The position numbers were made by a program, and so were the translations under genes. From Smittia aterrima (lineage: Eukaryota; Arthropoda; Insecta; Diptera; Chironomidae): DNA of 64,000 nucleotides. Under the pieces are notes generated by a model that saw only the letters and a list, made by a program, of their open reading frames with translations, was not told the origin of the DNA and searched no databases. Location: the NCBI GenBank assembly GCA_033063855.1, contig CP093830.1, forward strand, positions 2,418,854-2,482,853. The letters are read 5' to 3'. The first letter of the stretch is position 1; every line of letters starts with the position of its first letter. Shown here one piece after another: positions 1 through 12,363 of this stretch.

Positions 1-3000
1 CCTCGCTGCACCTCGACACATTACATTGAATAATATTAAAATTAAATCTTAATTGCGAGCGCATGATGAGTTTCATGCCAAATAAATCATCTTAAAGTGC
101 GAATTTATCCGAGAGAACGTATTTGAAACTCTTTGAACAAGAAAACGTTTTAATTTGAAAAATGATTTGACACTTAATAAAATCACTTTTCGCTCGAGTT
201 TATGTCATTTCTCTTTGCGGTGCTTTGTCGCTCAATTTGAGGCAGCTTCGGCTTTTCTAATTCTTCCTGTTGTTTGAGTAATGCTTCACATAATTTCATT
301 GTTCCTGTTGATCAACTTCATGCCAGTTACGTTGGCGTAACAATCCACAGTTTACATCTCAAGAGCGTGGAATTGTTAAGGCTTCTTCGCCTTGACCGTC
401 AACCTAACTTTTTGCAGCTACAAATGTCATAAGTTACGATTCGTTTCAACACATTTTTAAATGAGCCCACTCATTTACTTTCAAAACAAAAAAAAGGACA
501 AAATGCTCTTTGTTCCCTGAAAGAAACTCTAAACATTTCTCTTTGTTTTGGGAATTTAAATAAATTAGCACGTGGGGTAGAAAATGTTGTAAGTTTCATC
601 ATTGCAAATAGAAAAGATTGAGGATTTAATTGACTGGAGAAGAACTTTCATCCTTTGCACTTGCCATCACTTTATGTGTCTACCTTCCTAACTCATCTGT
701 TTATGATAGTTTGAAACAATGTTATCAAATCTTTGATGTTGTTCGACCAGAATTGTTTCATCTCTCGATGCTTTTATCTCTGATGATTTCTGGGGAAAAT
801 TCTACAGAAGAATTTTGTTGAATTGTGAGAAGAATCGCTTCAGGCGAATTTCCCGACTTCACGGTTGGAAGGGAAAGTAGTTTCATCATGCTACTGACAT
901 GGAAATATCGCATTTATACTTTTTTTTTGTGCTAGATGGTTGAAAGCATCGCTGTATTTCTCCAGGTTATAAAACGAAGGTTTCATTCCTTTCCTCTCTC
1001 GCTCGTCTTTCGAAAACTGCTCACAATGAGAACCACTGAGGTTTTACTTTTTAATGCTTAACTACACGAAAAACCAGAGCATTATGTATGAAAATTATAT
1101 TTCTGCTGCTTCTTTTTAATTTCAATGTGGCTCGTGGAAAGTTTTCTTAAATACAGCAAAAGAGCTTGTTTCCTCTTTTGAAAATGTTAAGGGTTCACTT
1201 AGGGTAATGTTAAAGGAGGAAGCATTCCAATGAGCTTGGTTCACTTCTGAATAGAGAGATACATCTCATGGTCAGCCGATTCAAATTTTCAGATTTCGCC
1301 CGCGGGGATTTTTTGTCTTGTATCGCCGTGCAAAAAAAATATTATTTCCCTAGCAAATATTCTCTTTTTCAATTTAAAAACAAATTAGGGAAGCTTCAAG
1401 CTTCTTTATTGTGTTTATGAAAGAGTTCTCTTTTTACCTCGAGCTTTGTATCAGAAGACGGAATGAATGCGAAGCTTCATAATTAATTGCTGCACTTTGT
1501 ACTTTAGATGAGCTTTTGTGCGATTGGCGTGCGTAAGTTTCAAAGAAATTTTTTAATCCACTGCAGTTGCAATTTTTCTGCGGCTGGTTTATCTAATTAA
1601 AAAGAAAACACTGAACTTTGTGAATTATTCTAACGAGAGCAATGATCATTAACTCTTAAAGAATCTACGTTGCTTAATGATTCTTTACGCAATATAACTT
1701 TAATTCTTTTAAGACTTGAAGGGTAAAAGAAAAACTTTTCGTTCGCTTCATGGAACCCTCGCGTCGTTTTCGGTTTCGAGCATGTCAATCTCATGCATGA
1801 ATTAAACTCAAACTTTTGCCTCGGCCAAATCCACAAAACTACGCCAACTTCTTAGAGTTTGCTCCCTTCAAGTATTGGAAAATTCATCAACAAAACGAAT
1901 AATTTGAGATTTGGGTTTCTCTAAAATTCCTGAAATTTTGTGTTTAAACGTTTACAGCAAAAATAACGAAAATGAAGAAATAAATTCACTGGAAAGCTAA
2001 CCGAGTGAAATAAATTTTCCGATGAACTGAAGCGTTTCGAAATGTTACACTTGAAAAAATGAGAAGTTAAAACGGGAAGAGTTTAAATGAAAATAATTAG
2101 CTTGAAGTTTGCACTGAGCTAGAGGGGAAAAATAATAAAATAAAAACTTTGTGGAAGAATAAAAATCTTCACGAGCCAAACGATCGTCATTCATTAGATG
2201 GTTGTTGTCTTTTAAGTTTTTGACATCACCTTGTCGATGATGTCACTTGGCGAGACTTAATAGTTTAGTTGTTTGAAGTCGAGACTTTGTTTCTTCGCTT
2301 TCCGATACTTCATGTTCCACTCGGATACGAATTGACTTCGCGTTGATTTATGCCCGATTCGAGAATTGAAAACGAATGGAGACTGTGGTGTAAGTGCGTA
2401 TTTGTGAATGATACTTCTCAGGCTTTGAAGAATCTTTCAAAGTTAAACATTTCTCAGGAAGAACAAAATCTCTTCACAATCGATTGTTTCACTTTTTTTT
2501 CTTTCTCTTTCGCCTTGAGTTAAAGAAACCGGAAAAATTCGTTTCAAAAGCTAAACGCATCGAGAATCTAAACTATCGATTTCTTTGTGCCTCGAGCGCA
2601 CTGGCCAGTCATTCAATAGCTCATTTCTCTTTCTCTCTCTCTTACTCGACTCGTCTTTAATAATTTATTCAATTCATTCTGTACAAGCCCGAAAACACGA
2701 TATAAACGCTCGGTTCCCGCACGTTTGACGGTCAATCGTTTATTTTTTTTCTCTCCGCCGCGCTTCGACATGTATTTGTGCATTAATTCATAAAACTTTA
2801 TATTTACTTTGATGTGGCTGTGTAAGCAGAGAGCCCCACATGTGTGTATGAATATTGCTTTCAGCTTTGCACCGCACCGCGTAATTCCTTCTTCTTCTCA
2901 ACAAAAAAAGAATAATAGCGCTGTCTGATTGTGAAGTCAGCATAATTTTTTTAAATTTTCCCTGTAAAAGAGCGTCGACGATCCGACCTTACCTTTATTT

Positions 3001-3455
3001 ATCATCCAAGCTTCCCTCTCGACGCATAACACCCCAAAGATTCATTCGCTAAAAAAATATAACTTCATAACACGAGAACGCCGAAGAATGTTTATTTTTT
3101 AATAAACACATTTTTTTCACTAATATGTTTTTAGAAATATTCTTTTTTTTTTGTTCAAGTCGACTGTATATGCGTTGTATCGAAATGTGTTTCGCTTTAT
3201 TGTTATAGCCGCTTGCAGTTGTGTGTAGAATCGCGCTCAACTATGTATAGAAACCAACCGACACCGACGAAAGGGAAAAGCTTGATGTGTAGCTTGGAAT
3301 ATCGAAATACGAAGAATTAGTTGAAAAATCTACTGTCGCGGAACAAGTATTCATTTTCGTGGTTTCTTAATAATAATATTTTTTAGTAGATTTCGGTTTT
3401 GCAAGACGCTTAATTGGTGATATAGTCGAACTATATTTTCTTACGATTCGCGAGC
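1..3455. other. non-coding, upstream of heph
   Basis: No ORF with protein-like composition and no recognisable RNA gene. From about 2640 to 3000 the sequence becomes somewhat richer in CG and in short C/T runs, as often near insect promoters. Nothing more can be supported. Confidence 0.4.
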
Positions 3456-3835
3456 TCAGTTGAAAAGTTCGCTTGTGATTTACGGTTGGATCCGTTGCTT
3501 CAACAAGATTGCTTACAAGAAGAGTGAATAAATATCTCATAGATCTACATCGCTAGATAGATAGAAGGGAAGGATATGTGCATGTGAAGAAGAGACATTG
3601 AGAGAGTGGCAAGATTGCTAAAGCAACTAGAAGCTGTCTAGTGTGAAGTCAAGTGTATTAAATTTCAATTCTTCGGATACTGTCGCTTGTATGATTAAAC
3701 AGGTGGCAATTTTCTAGTTGAGTTCGTTACAAGCCAAAAGCCAAACGTTCAAGAGGAGAGAAGAGGCAAAATAGACATCGACGAGACAGGAGGAAAATAT
3801 TTTTTTGTGGACAGATTTGTCGAAAAAAAATGTCA
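3456..3835 (+). promoter_or_regulatory. candidate distal heph promoter and first exon
   Basis: A perfect initiator TCAGTT (3456-3461) has TATATTTT about 26 nt upstream. The following 377 nt holds only tiny uORFs (3576 and 3691) and ends with AAAAAAATG TCA then GTAAAA, a weak donor. Spliced to 9337 this would give MS-VVAMMQVG in frame at phase 0. This is suggestive only; transcript data are needed to decide. Confidence 0.25.
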
Positions 3836-6800
3836 GTAAAATTGAATCACTTTTTAAAGCTTTAACCACCTCTCGCATTCGCTGCTCTTGAAGCGATAAA
3901 TTTATGAGTCGTTATTTGTTTATTAACTCGGGCATTTTGACTATAAAGATCAACACTTGAACGAGCATTTAAAGCATCATTAAAGCGATTAGAACGGTCA
4001 TAACACTAAAAACCTCATAGATCCGCGCCCTTTATGTCGCTCGATTCCCTGAATCGAAAGCAAACAATTCTCTTCTTTTATTCAATATTTGGAGAAAAAA
4101 TTTGTTTTGTTCATTGTGGAAATTGACTAACACGAGTCGCGTTCTATTTATTATTAATAAGCAAGCAAAGCTTAGTTGTGACATGTCGAAGACACTTGAA
4201 CAAAAATACGAAGCGGTAAGGCACCGAAAATTTGCATTCAACAAGCTTAATAAGTTTCATTGAAGCTTCACGCGTTTAAAGGACGCGAATAGTCAAAACC
4301 TTTTGTCATGTGTTGATTGCGTATGTGCCTCGAGTCTGGTAATGTCGATTTGGATCTCTCGATGACCTTGGATCATCTCAGTTGAATCTTTTCTTTTTTT
4401 TTTATTTAATAAATCCCTGACCCATTCAGAATTGTGATTCAACTGAGGTTGAGTTGTTGTCTTGAAAAATTATTAACACGTTTCGCAGATAAGTCTCTCG
4501 CCCAGTTCGTCTTCTTTTAATATCAAATTAGCATTTCAACAACACATTGATATTTTCGGCTTCACTCGAATGAAATTATTTTCGAGACTTTCAGTCAAGA
4601 AGACGACACTTGAAAACTGTTTTGCTGTTAAGACATTTTATGAGCAAGTCGAAGAGTTTATTGCATTTTTGTTTGTTAAGGGGGGAAAGCGCATCAGCTC
4701 GATAAAGAGTGCGAGCTTCGCAAGAATTCTTTTTTCGTGCTGTCATCAGATTTTTCACCGTTACATCAATTTTATCATTAAACTCGAATGATAATCATTT
4801 CATATCCGCTCAGTGACGCGGAGCTTCGAAGTCAATGTCATGCGAGCTCGAGCGATTATCCAATTTTCCCGTCATCATCTACGCCTTTGAGTCAAGCGAT
4901 ACATACACTTTCCGATATGTATTCAAAATTCAAACAAAGCAAATATACAAACGTTCAATACAGTCAACGTTAAACTCACCTTTTCCGATGATCTCATCAA
5001 AAATTTGTTTAAATAATTTTTATTAATTTGCAACGAACAAAAAAATAAAAAAATCTTTTGCGGACTCTTGATGATCACAGATCTCAAGAAGTTGAGAGAT
5101 TTATCGTTCGGCTGACTCGTTAGGATAGACGGAAAAGCAAAGTTGGAATGTGCAAAGCTATTGTTTACATTAAGTGAGTGAGTGCATTTTACAGAAATAA
5201 ATTGCAGCCGTGAAAAGTCGTTTTCAATTTTCCTCATGCGCGCACATTTCTTTCATTTCTCTTCGGATATATTTACATATTAATCAATTCTGACTTCTTT
5301 ATTAACTCATTCTCGAGACAAACATGTGTATGTGTGTTGTTATGAGAGTGCAGTGATCGTTCTGAGTAGCGTTAAGTGACGAAGCACACATACGCGATCA
5401 TGCGGCGCATGAAAATTTCAATTAAGTTTAATGTGTGTAGAGCCGAGAGAAGCATACGGAAAATTTAAACCGGCAGTCAATTTAAAACAATTGCTTTTGA
5501 TGATGTATCGCGAAGTCGAAAGTATTTGCCGCATAGTTTGCTTGAAAGGATGTTTGGACGGTTTTTTTTTCTTTCACAGACACATCATTCGTGATATCCG
5601 CTCTCACTTTAATTTCTACTTCACATGAGCGATTTTTAAATGCGCAAATACAAATGTCGATAGCTGGCCACTTCTTTTCGGGTTCTTTTCTTTGTGTTCT
5701 TCGAACGCTTCATACAAAGTCTTGTGATCGAAAATCGCAGAGTTCTAAGAAGAAGATGAAGACAATGGAAAGTTTCAAGAACGAAGACGTTGAAGAAGTT
5801 ACAAGGCTAGCGGATTCATCGAAGGCCTTGTCTCTGAAATATCAACAAAGAAAAAAATACTTTACCTATTGATTCATCTGTGTTGGTTAGCTAAGCTTTT
5901 TAGTGCTTACATAAAGACATAAGAGCTTTGATTCTTTACCTTCTGCAAAATAAGCTTCTTCCTCCTACAATAGCAAATAAAAATCGCTAGCGGAAGCGAA
6001 AAATCTTATTTTAAACAAAAACTGATTGAAAATAGATCCCGCATGTGGTTTTGAGCAAATGCAAGAATTCTGCTCAAATATTTGCTTTGAGAAATGACTT
6101 TTAATATTTGCACCTGATCAGAATGATTTGTTGCGAGCTTTCTCTTCCTGTTCTTGTAGCCGTAAAAGAATTTTTCAATCTTGTTTTATCTCTCTGCGTC
6201 TGGCATTTCATATTGCACAAAGCAGCAGAAGAAGTTTTTCTTCTTCTTCTAGGCTGACCATTTGAACTTTTAAAACGTTTCAAAGCCAAATGAATTGAAG
6301 ATTGTTGGGATAGGAAAGTCAGCCTAGACAAGCAGGAATAGATAGCAATTATTATTTTTATGCTTTATCTCTCTTGACACATCGTGCATCATTTTATTTT
6401 TATTAATGGAACGCAATAATTGTGAGGTGGTCGTAAAAGATCGTAAAAGAATCAACAAAACGCCTCGTCGCTTTGCCACTCGTTGTGTGTGTCTGTATCG
6501 TGTTGAGAGGATCTTTAGTGTTTTCTTGCAATTTCATTCTGATATTGCAGTCTAGCATGAAGTCTTCTCCGTTAGTTGCGTAACTGTTTCGATATCCCGC
6601 TAACACTCAAGTTGAGGGAGACAGTGACAGCGACTTGGAACGAGCTCCATATCGTGATTTCATGAGACGATGAAAAGGGAGCAACACGAGAATGAAAGGA
6701 AAGCTTTATTCTACCTTATGCGCACTAAAAATTTATTTATAATTTTTCGCTATCATAAATAAAACTTTTGTTGTGTCGGAGGAGAAAATTGAAAATGAAA

Positions 6801-9336
6801 AGAATGGTGCAAGTGAAGAAAAACCATTTAGGAAGAAATTTCTGAGATTTTTCTCCCCGACACCTCAAGTTGCTTCTTCCGTTTTTCTTCATTCTCCTCC
6901 CGGCTGATGATGAAACTTTAAAAGTTTCAGCTTCTGATTTAATTTCTCTCTCACTCTCTCCAGCATCGTCTTAAGTTTGTAAGACAACAAGTTGAGCAGA
7001 TTTCATCCGAGGATTTAAAAAGAAATCCCTTTCTTGCTTCTCGGATGCGCAATGAGATGACAAGGAATTAATTTTGATTTTTGAGTAGTTCTGTTGAAAC
7101 GTGAAGAGTGTGGCGGAAAGCAAAGAAACAAGAAAGCATGTGACACGGCTTCGCTAGTCAAAACAAACGATTTTTGGTTTAAGATCGTCGCAATGTGAAG
7201 ACACGAACAAGAAGGAAACTTTGTTGAGTGAGTGAAACTAGGCGTGAGATGAAATGATGAGGTTAATGCTTTTAATTCAATTTGCCACACGGCACGACAT
7301 GTTGTTGTTATAAAACAGTCAACTCCTCCCTCCTTCGACATTTTCCTTGAAGAGACACCAAGTGACTTGTAGAAAATTCTTGAAAGATTCAGAATTTCCA
7401 AAACGAAGAGAGGAAAATTTAATTTGAATCACGTACAGAAACATCTTCTCCATCTGAAAGCTGATAAATCGCTCGGCTAATGCATCACACTCGACTTTCC
7501 CGCTCAAACACACGTGTGACAGGCATCAAAATACACAAAACAAAAAATAGCTTGAGAAACATTTTTTCTTGAAAATTTTCGGAAAACGATAAAAATAAAG
7601 AAAAGCAAAATCATCTGGACGACATGAACCGTTTAGTAAAAAGACACAAAAACCCATTTATAATGTGAGCGCCTACGGTGAATCGCACAAGTCGTCTAAT
7701 AACCTGCTTAGAATCATTCGTCGTAAAGTAAATGATATCTCATCTTTCACATTCTTCTCGAACATAATCATCGTCGTTCGCTTCTTCGATTACATATTTC
7801 AGCTTAAGTGTTTTTTTGCACCTTTTTCTGCTCTCGCTACCGTAGCCATGATTGAATCCGTAGACAAATGGAGAGATAAACTCACGTTAGTGTAGCGAGT
7901 GAGAGAGACCGAAGGCAGAAACTAGTTTAGAAATTACATAAAAATTCTAAAGGAAAATTCATTTCGTACGTGACGGGAATGTAATGAATGCTTGTCTGCT
8001 TCTAGGAAATTGTAAAGACAAACGAGCCTTACCATGAGCTTTAAATGGATCGAATGCTATTAGTGGCAAAAACTTTCGAGATTAAAACTCCCCGTCGAGA
8101 GGTCAGAAATCATCGAACAATTTCCCTAAATATCCTCACAACGGAACAGCCAGAAATGTGTAATTAATGAATGAAATTTGTTTCGTTTGATGTGTGTGCG
8201 AATCGAAATTATTCTGAGTGGTAGTCAGAGAGAACGATAATGCGAGAAGTGAAATGAATTTTGCTCTTCGTCTTCCATAAAAATCGCAAAAAAAAAACCT
8301 GTTTCGATCTTAAGCTTCACACGAATACGAGCACAACTTGATGATAGTTCTTGACCACCAGTGAACACAATTTGTAAATACCAAAGCTTTTCGCTTCAGT
8401 CACAAACAAAATGAAGGATTTGTTGCGTTTTTATTTTAATTAATTAACAAACTGCGAATATTTTAATCTAGCGAGTGAAATATTTTTCGACGAAAAAAAA
8501 TTCTGCTATCGATGTTTTCTGATAAATAAAGATTTTTTATTCGCTGCATAACAATAATGTTGTATTCGCTTTTAGCAACAGTTTATTTTTTCAATGTGAA
8601 GCAACAGGCAACGAGCGAGCGAGAAAATTCTGCGGAAAATTCAGCGAGAGCCGAAAAATACTCGAACACATAAATTCAATCTCTATTAAATTGAATTTAC
8701 GTAAGCGTTCATGACTTCATTGTATAATTTAATCTCATTTGTGATGTTGCGATAGATGAACGATTTGCGGCTTGTCGATTTTCCCCATGTCGACTAAAAA
8801 GGGTTTTCGAATCATTGCAAGTGATGCGAGATCTAAGCTCTTTCTCGCTCGATGGTGGAAACGCGTGAGCTTTCTGCTGACAGTGCGCGTTACGAAATTA
8901 ATTACAATAATTATTATTTTTCATCGAAAGAAATCCTCTGAATAAAATGAAATTCCCTTCCAATTCAATAAACATTTGTATTTTTTATACGTTTTTCGGA
9001 TAATTGCCGAGTTTTCCGAAATGGAAAAAAAAACTTCCAGGCTTAAACAGAATTTTTTAATGTGTAATTAAAATACATCAATTAACGTTATTTGAATTGG
9101 GGGATGTTACTGGTGAAAAAGACAGAGTGTTCAGTTACAGCCACGTCTCGTTGATAATCGTGCCTGTCTGTCGCTCACTGTAAATTGATTTCACTAATGT
9201 GTTGCCGGACTTTAATTAACCCTTCTTCTCTTATTTAAATGTCAAACAAATAATTTTTTTCTGATGCAGATCAACAATTTAAAATATTCTCATTGCACTT
9301 GACATTAATGAAGACATCTCATTTGTTTATTTACAG
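3836..9336 (+). other. probable heph intron, no gene seen
   Basis: A+T-rich with only chance-length ORFs (up to 128 codons, unlike any family I know). It contains a 10-bp perfect inverted repeat at 8671-8699 and a tandem 10-mer at about 6430-6449. If the candidate first exon at 3456-3835 is wrong, this is simply upstream DNA. Confidence 0.4.
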
Positions 9337-9435
9337 GTGGTTGCAATGATGCAAGTGGGTAATCTTCCGTTACCATTGCCAATTTTAACTCCAGCACTTC
9401 ACGCAGATTTTACACCAGTTCACATCGGAATTAAG
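9337..9435 (+). CDS. heph: candidate alternative heph N-terminal exon (33 codons)
   Basis: Acceptor TTTACAG, donor GTGAGC, 99 nt, phase 0 at both ends. It reads VVAMMQVGNLPLPLP and ends PVHIGIK. If joined to the RGSDELL exon it gives GIK-RGSDEL, comparable to GTK-RGSDEL in human PTBP1 at the same phase. Translation could start at the ATGs at 9346 or 9349, or at an upstream ATG spliced in. Assignment to heph is by phase and the shape of the junction. Confidence 0.5.
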
Positions 9436-12351
9436 GTGAGCTTCAAATTTCTTTGGTCAATATTTCGATTTCAAACTTCTTCGAGAACGCCACTTTGTCG
9501 TTTTTATCGTTTTTTTTCCTCCTCGAGTTTACCTAACAACATATTTTCCTCGATTGTATTTTAGTTTGTATGATTTCATCTGATTGCCTCAAACTTTTAA
9601 TTAACATTCTATTGTAAATATATGTACATCATGTTATCAAAAGAAAATATTTTTATTAGTAAAGTTTCTCTCCACTTCTTTCCCCTTCTAACTCTCGCTC
9701 TCATCAAACTCAGTCAGTCTTCTTTGAACATTAGAGTTCCTTGAAAAGGTTTAGACGATCCCTTTCACCGTTGTACAGAGTTTTATTAGAAATATAATTT
9801 CTCCTCTCAAATCTTGTCTTATCAATCAAAGGGAGAGATGGGGGAAGTTTGTTGGGATGGAGTGGAAAGTACAAAGGGAAAGTTTAAATCTTTCGCTAGA
9901 GCTTTGCTTCCGAAAGCTCAGTCATCCCTTGAAGAACAGAAATTACTCAGTTAGCTATTATTTTAATAAGAAATTTTCTCACAGTACGAAGTGGAAGCAA
10001 ATCCCTTCCATTTTCCTGCCGGTAATCCTTTCACAACTTCCAAACACATCAGAAACATCAAAGGCATGTTGAGTTATTGAAGAATCAGCCAAAAATTTGT
10101 TTCTCTTCTTAATTAAATCACCACCACAGGTGATGTTAGAAAATTTGTCTTGCTGTTTCGTCTCATCCTCCGGCAACGGTTGATGTCGCTGCTAATTCAA
10201 AGCGTTTGACGCTTTCATCGCGTCACGTTGAGTTGTTTATCCTTTGATGATAATATCGCTCAATTATTATTTATTAATACATGGTGAGAGATGAGCGTCG
10301 AGCTCCACTTGCTGAATCTCTGAGGCAATAACGTTGATTTAATTTGACATGTTTGTAACCTGCAGTGACTGAAACCCTTTGACTTTCAAAAAGGGCTTTG
10401 CAAGAAGAGCTTATCGTAAGGTGTAACTATTTTAAATATTTCTGCATAAATTTTCTTGGCACGAGAGAAATTTTCGAATAGACGTTGAGTGTTCTTACTT
10501 ACAAACACTTTGTAGAGATTGGAGCGAGTGCACAAGCAACATGAACAAAAGCAAAAGCTCTTAATTTGAAAAATTTACTGCCTAAATGCTTCATTGACTA
10601 CAAGCGCTCTTAACCGAAAAGAGCTACAGAAGAGTGAGCGACCAACGTTAACTAGAAAACGCTTCATCATGTCCATAAATTATCATGAGAAAGAAGTCGG
10701 CAAATGACCGCTCGGGCAATAAATTATTGCATATTTTATGGAGCCTTTGCTGTACGTTCTTTGCAAGGATCTAATCGTGAAGAGGAGCGAAAAAGAATGG
10801 ACGCGCGATGATCATTATTTCAATTACCCGAATGCATAAATTTTCATTAAAATAATGTCGTCGTGAAGGTGAACAGTTCGACGTGTGTGAGAAAGGCACT
10901 CGAAGTCCATTAGACTTGACCGCAAATTGATTAACATTTCTTTCCTCTCGCACTGCATTTATCATTTTGAAATGGGTTGGAGTAGGATTGTCGACTTGAA
11001 TTCCCCAAATTCACATCTCAAGTGATCGCAAATGTGGCTATTTATCATTGGAGGTTGAGACGGTCGAGATATTGAGTCATAGCGCGCGTCGGGCTTCTTC
11101 TTCTTATTCCTTTCGCGAGAACTTTTTCCAGCCGACTCAGGACTTTCTTCGTTCGTTTGTTTCTCGTGTGAATTTTCTCCTCACGAACATTTGACTTCGG
11201 AAAAGCGTTCGGCTTTTCTTTCTCTTTATTACTGATGGAAATATTACCGTCTCGTTCTTCGATTCACCTGTGTAAATCACTAGTTGCGCTTTGGTGGTGC
11301 TTCAGTGTTTTTCCTCCCCAAAGACTCATTCGCCCTGTCTCTTTCTTCTCCCGCAATGCTTTCACGACGATGAACTGTCTTTCTAACCGAGAGCGTTGTT
11401 GCTCGCTTCACAATGATAATTTATTATTGTTTTCCTGATAAATCATCATCAATCGTTTCGTTGTCGAAGAGAACAATCAGCCAACCTGTTACTTTAATGA
11501 TTAACTTCTTATTCACTGAGAAGTTTTCTTTAACTAAAAATTCTTTTTTCACTAAGAAGAAAGAAGTTTTTAATTAAAAAAATATTCTAACGAAACCTTA
11601 TTCCTGTTCTAAAACAAATTCCTTGAATGTTCTAAATTAGAAGGAAAGCTCGAGTCTGCAACATTGCGAAACAAAGTCATCGTCATTAACAAATGAAACA
11701 ATTTTCATCATTGAACGAATGCTTTCCCGATGATTGCCGAGAGACGACAAAAAGTATCAAATCAAAAATGTATAAACACGAGTAGCATCATAAGCTCTCG
11801 TTGTAACGTAGATTTGCACTCTGCAAATATGATGAATATCACGCTTTTCGGAATAGACTCGGTCGGAGGGGCGAAGAGCGCATGACAATAGGTAATAGGA
11901 AAATAATTCGGTCTTTGGTCTGCTTGGGTGATGTGCAAATGTGTTTGTGATGCGGAGCAACAAGCGAAAAACCCGAAAGAACTCTTGAGAAGAATTGTAA
12001 ACTTTTAGCTTTCCCCTTGCAAGAGGAGAAGCGATTGAAAAAAGAAATGCAAGAAAGAAATGGTCTTGTGAATGTTTAATGACGAAGAGCGAGAATCGAC
12101 TCTGGAGTTATAAGAGAGAACGTTGAGGGAAAAGAACTCGCGAAGGCAACGACAGAACACAACTAAGAAATCGAGCGACTCTTCTCTCTGGGCATCATCA
12201 TCATCGTCGTCGTTGTATCATCATCATATTATGCTTTCTGTGTATATACACATTATACTCTGTACATGTTTTACATTACATACAATTTTTTCACTTTATT
12301 GTTATTACCTCTCGACGTCGAAATGGGAAAAAGTAGAAACCAGTCAATTTT
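9436..12351 (+). other. probable heph intron, no gene seen
   Basis: No protein-like ORF. A CAT/CGT-rich trinucleotide run at about 12194-12229 is the only simple-sequence feature, just upstream of the candidate promoter at 12352. Confidence 0.4.
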
Positions 12352-12363
12352 TCAGTTTCAGTC
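12352..12363 (+). promoter_or_regulatory. heph: candidate tandem initiator for the long-leader heph promoter
   Basis: TCAGTT and TCAGTC follow each other; both match the arthropod initiator TCAKTY, with A+1 at 12354 and 12360. For the second, +28 to +32 reads CGTTC, a four-of-five match to the downstream promoter element. No TATA box is seen at -30. The site lies 30 nt after the last frequent ATG (12323), where the ATG-poor tract begins. Confidence 0.35.

Noticed and set aside
7015..7401. 128-codon minus-strand ORF
   Set aside because: Low-information composition and no similarity I recognise; chance ORF.
8671..8699. 10-bp inverted repeat TAAATTCAAT/ATTGAATTTA
   Set aside because: A+T-only-type repeats of this length are expected several times in 64 kb.
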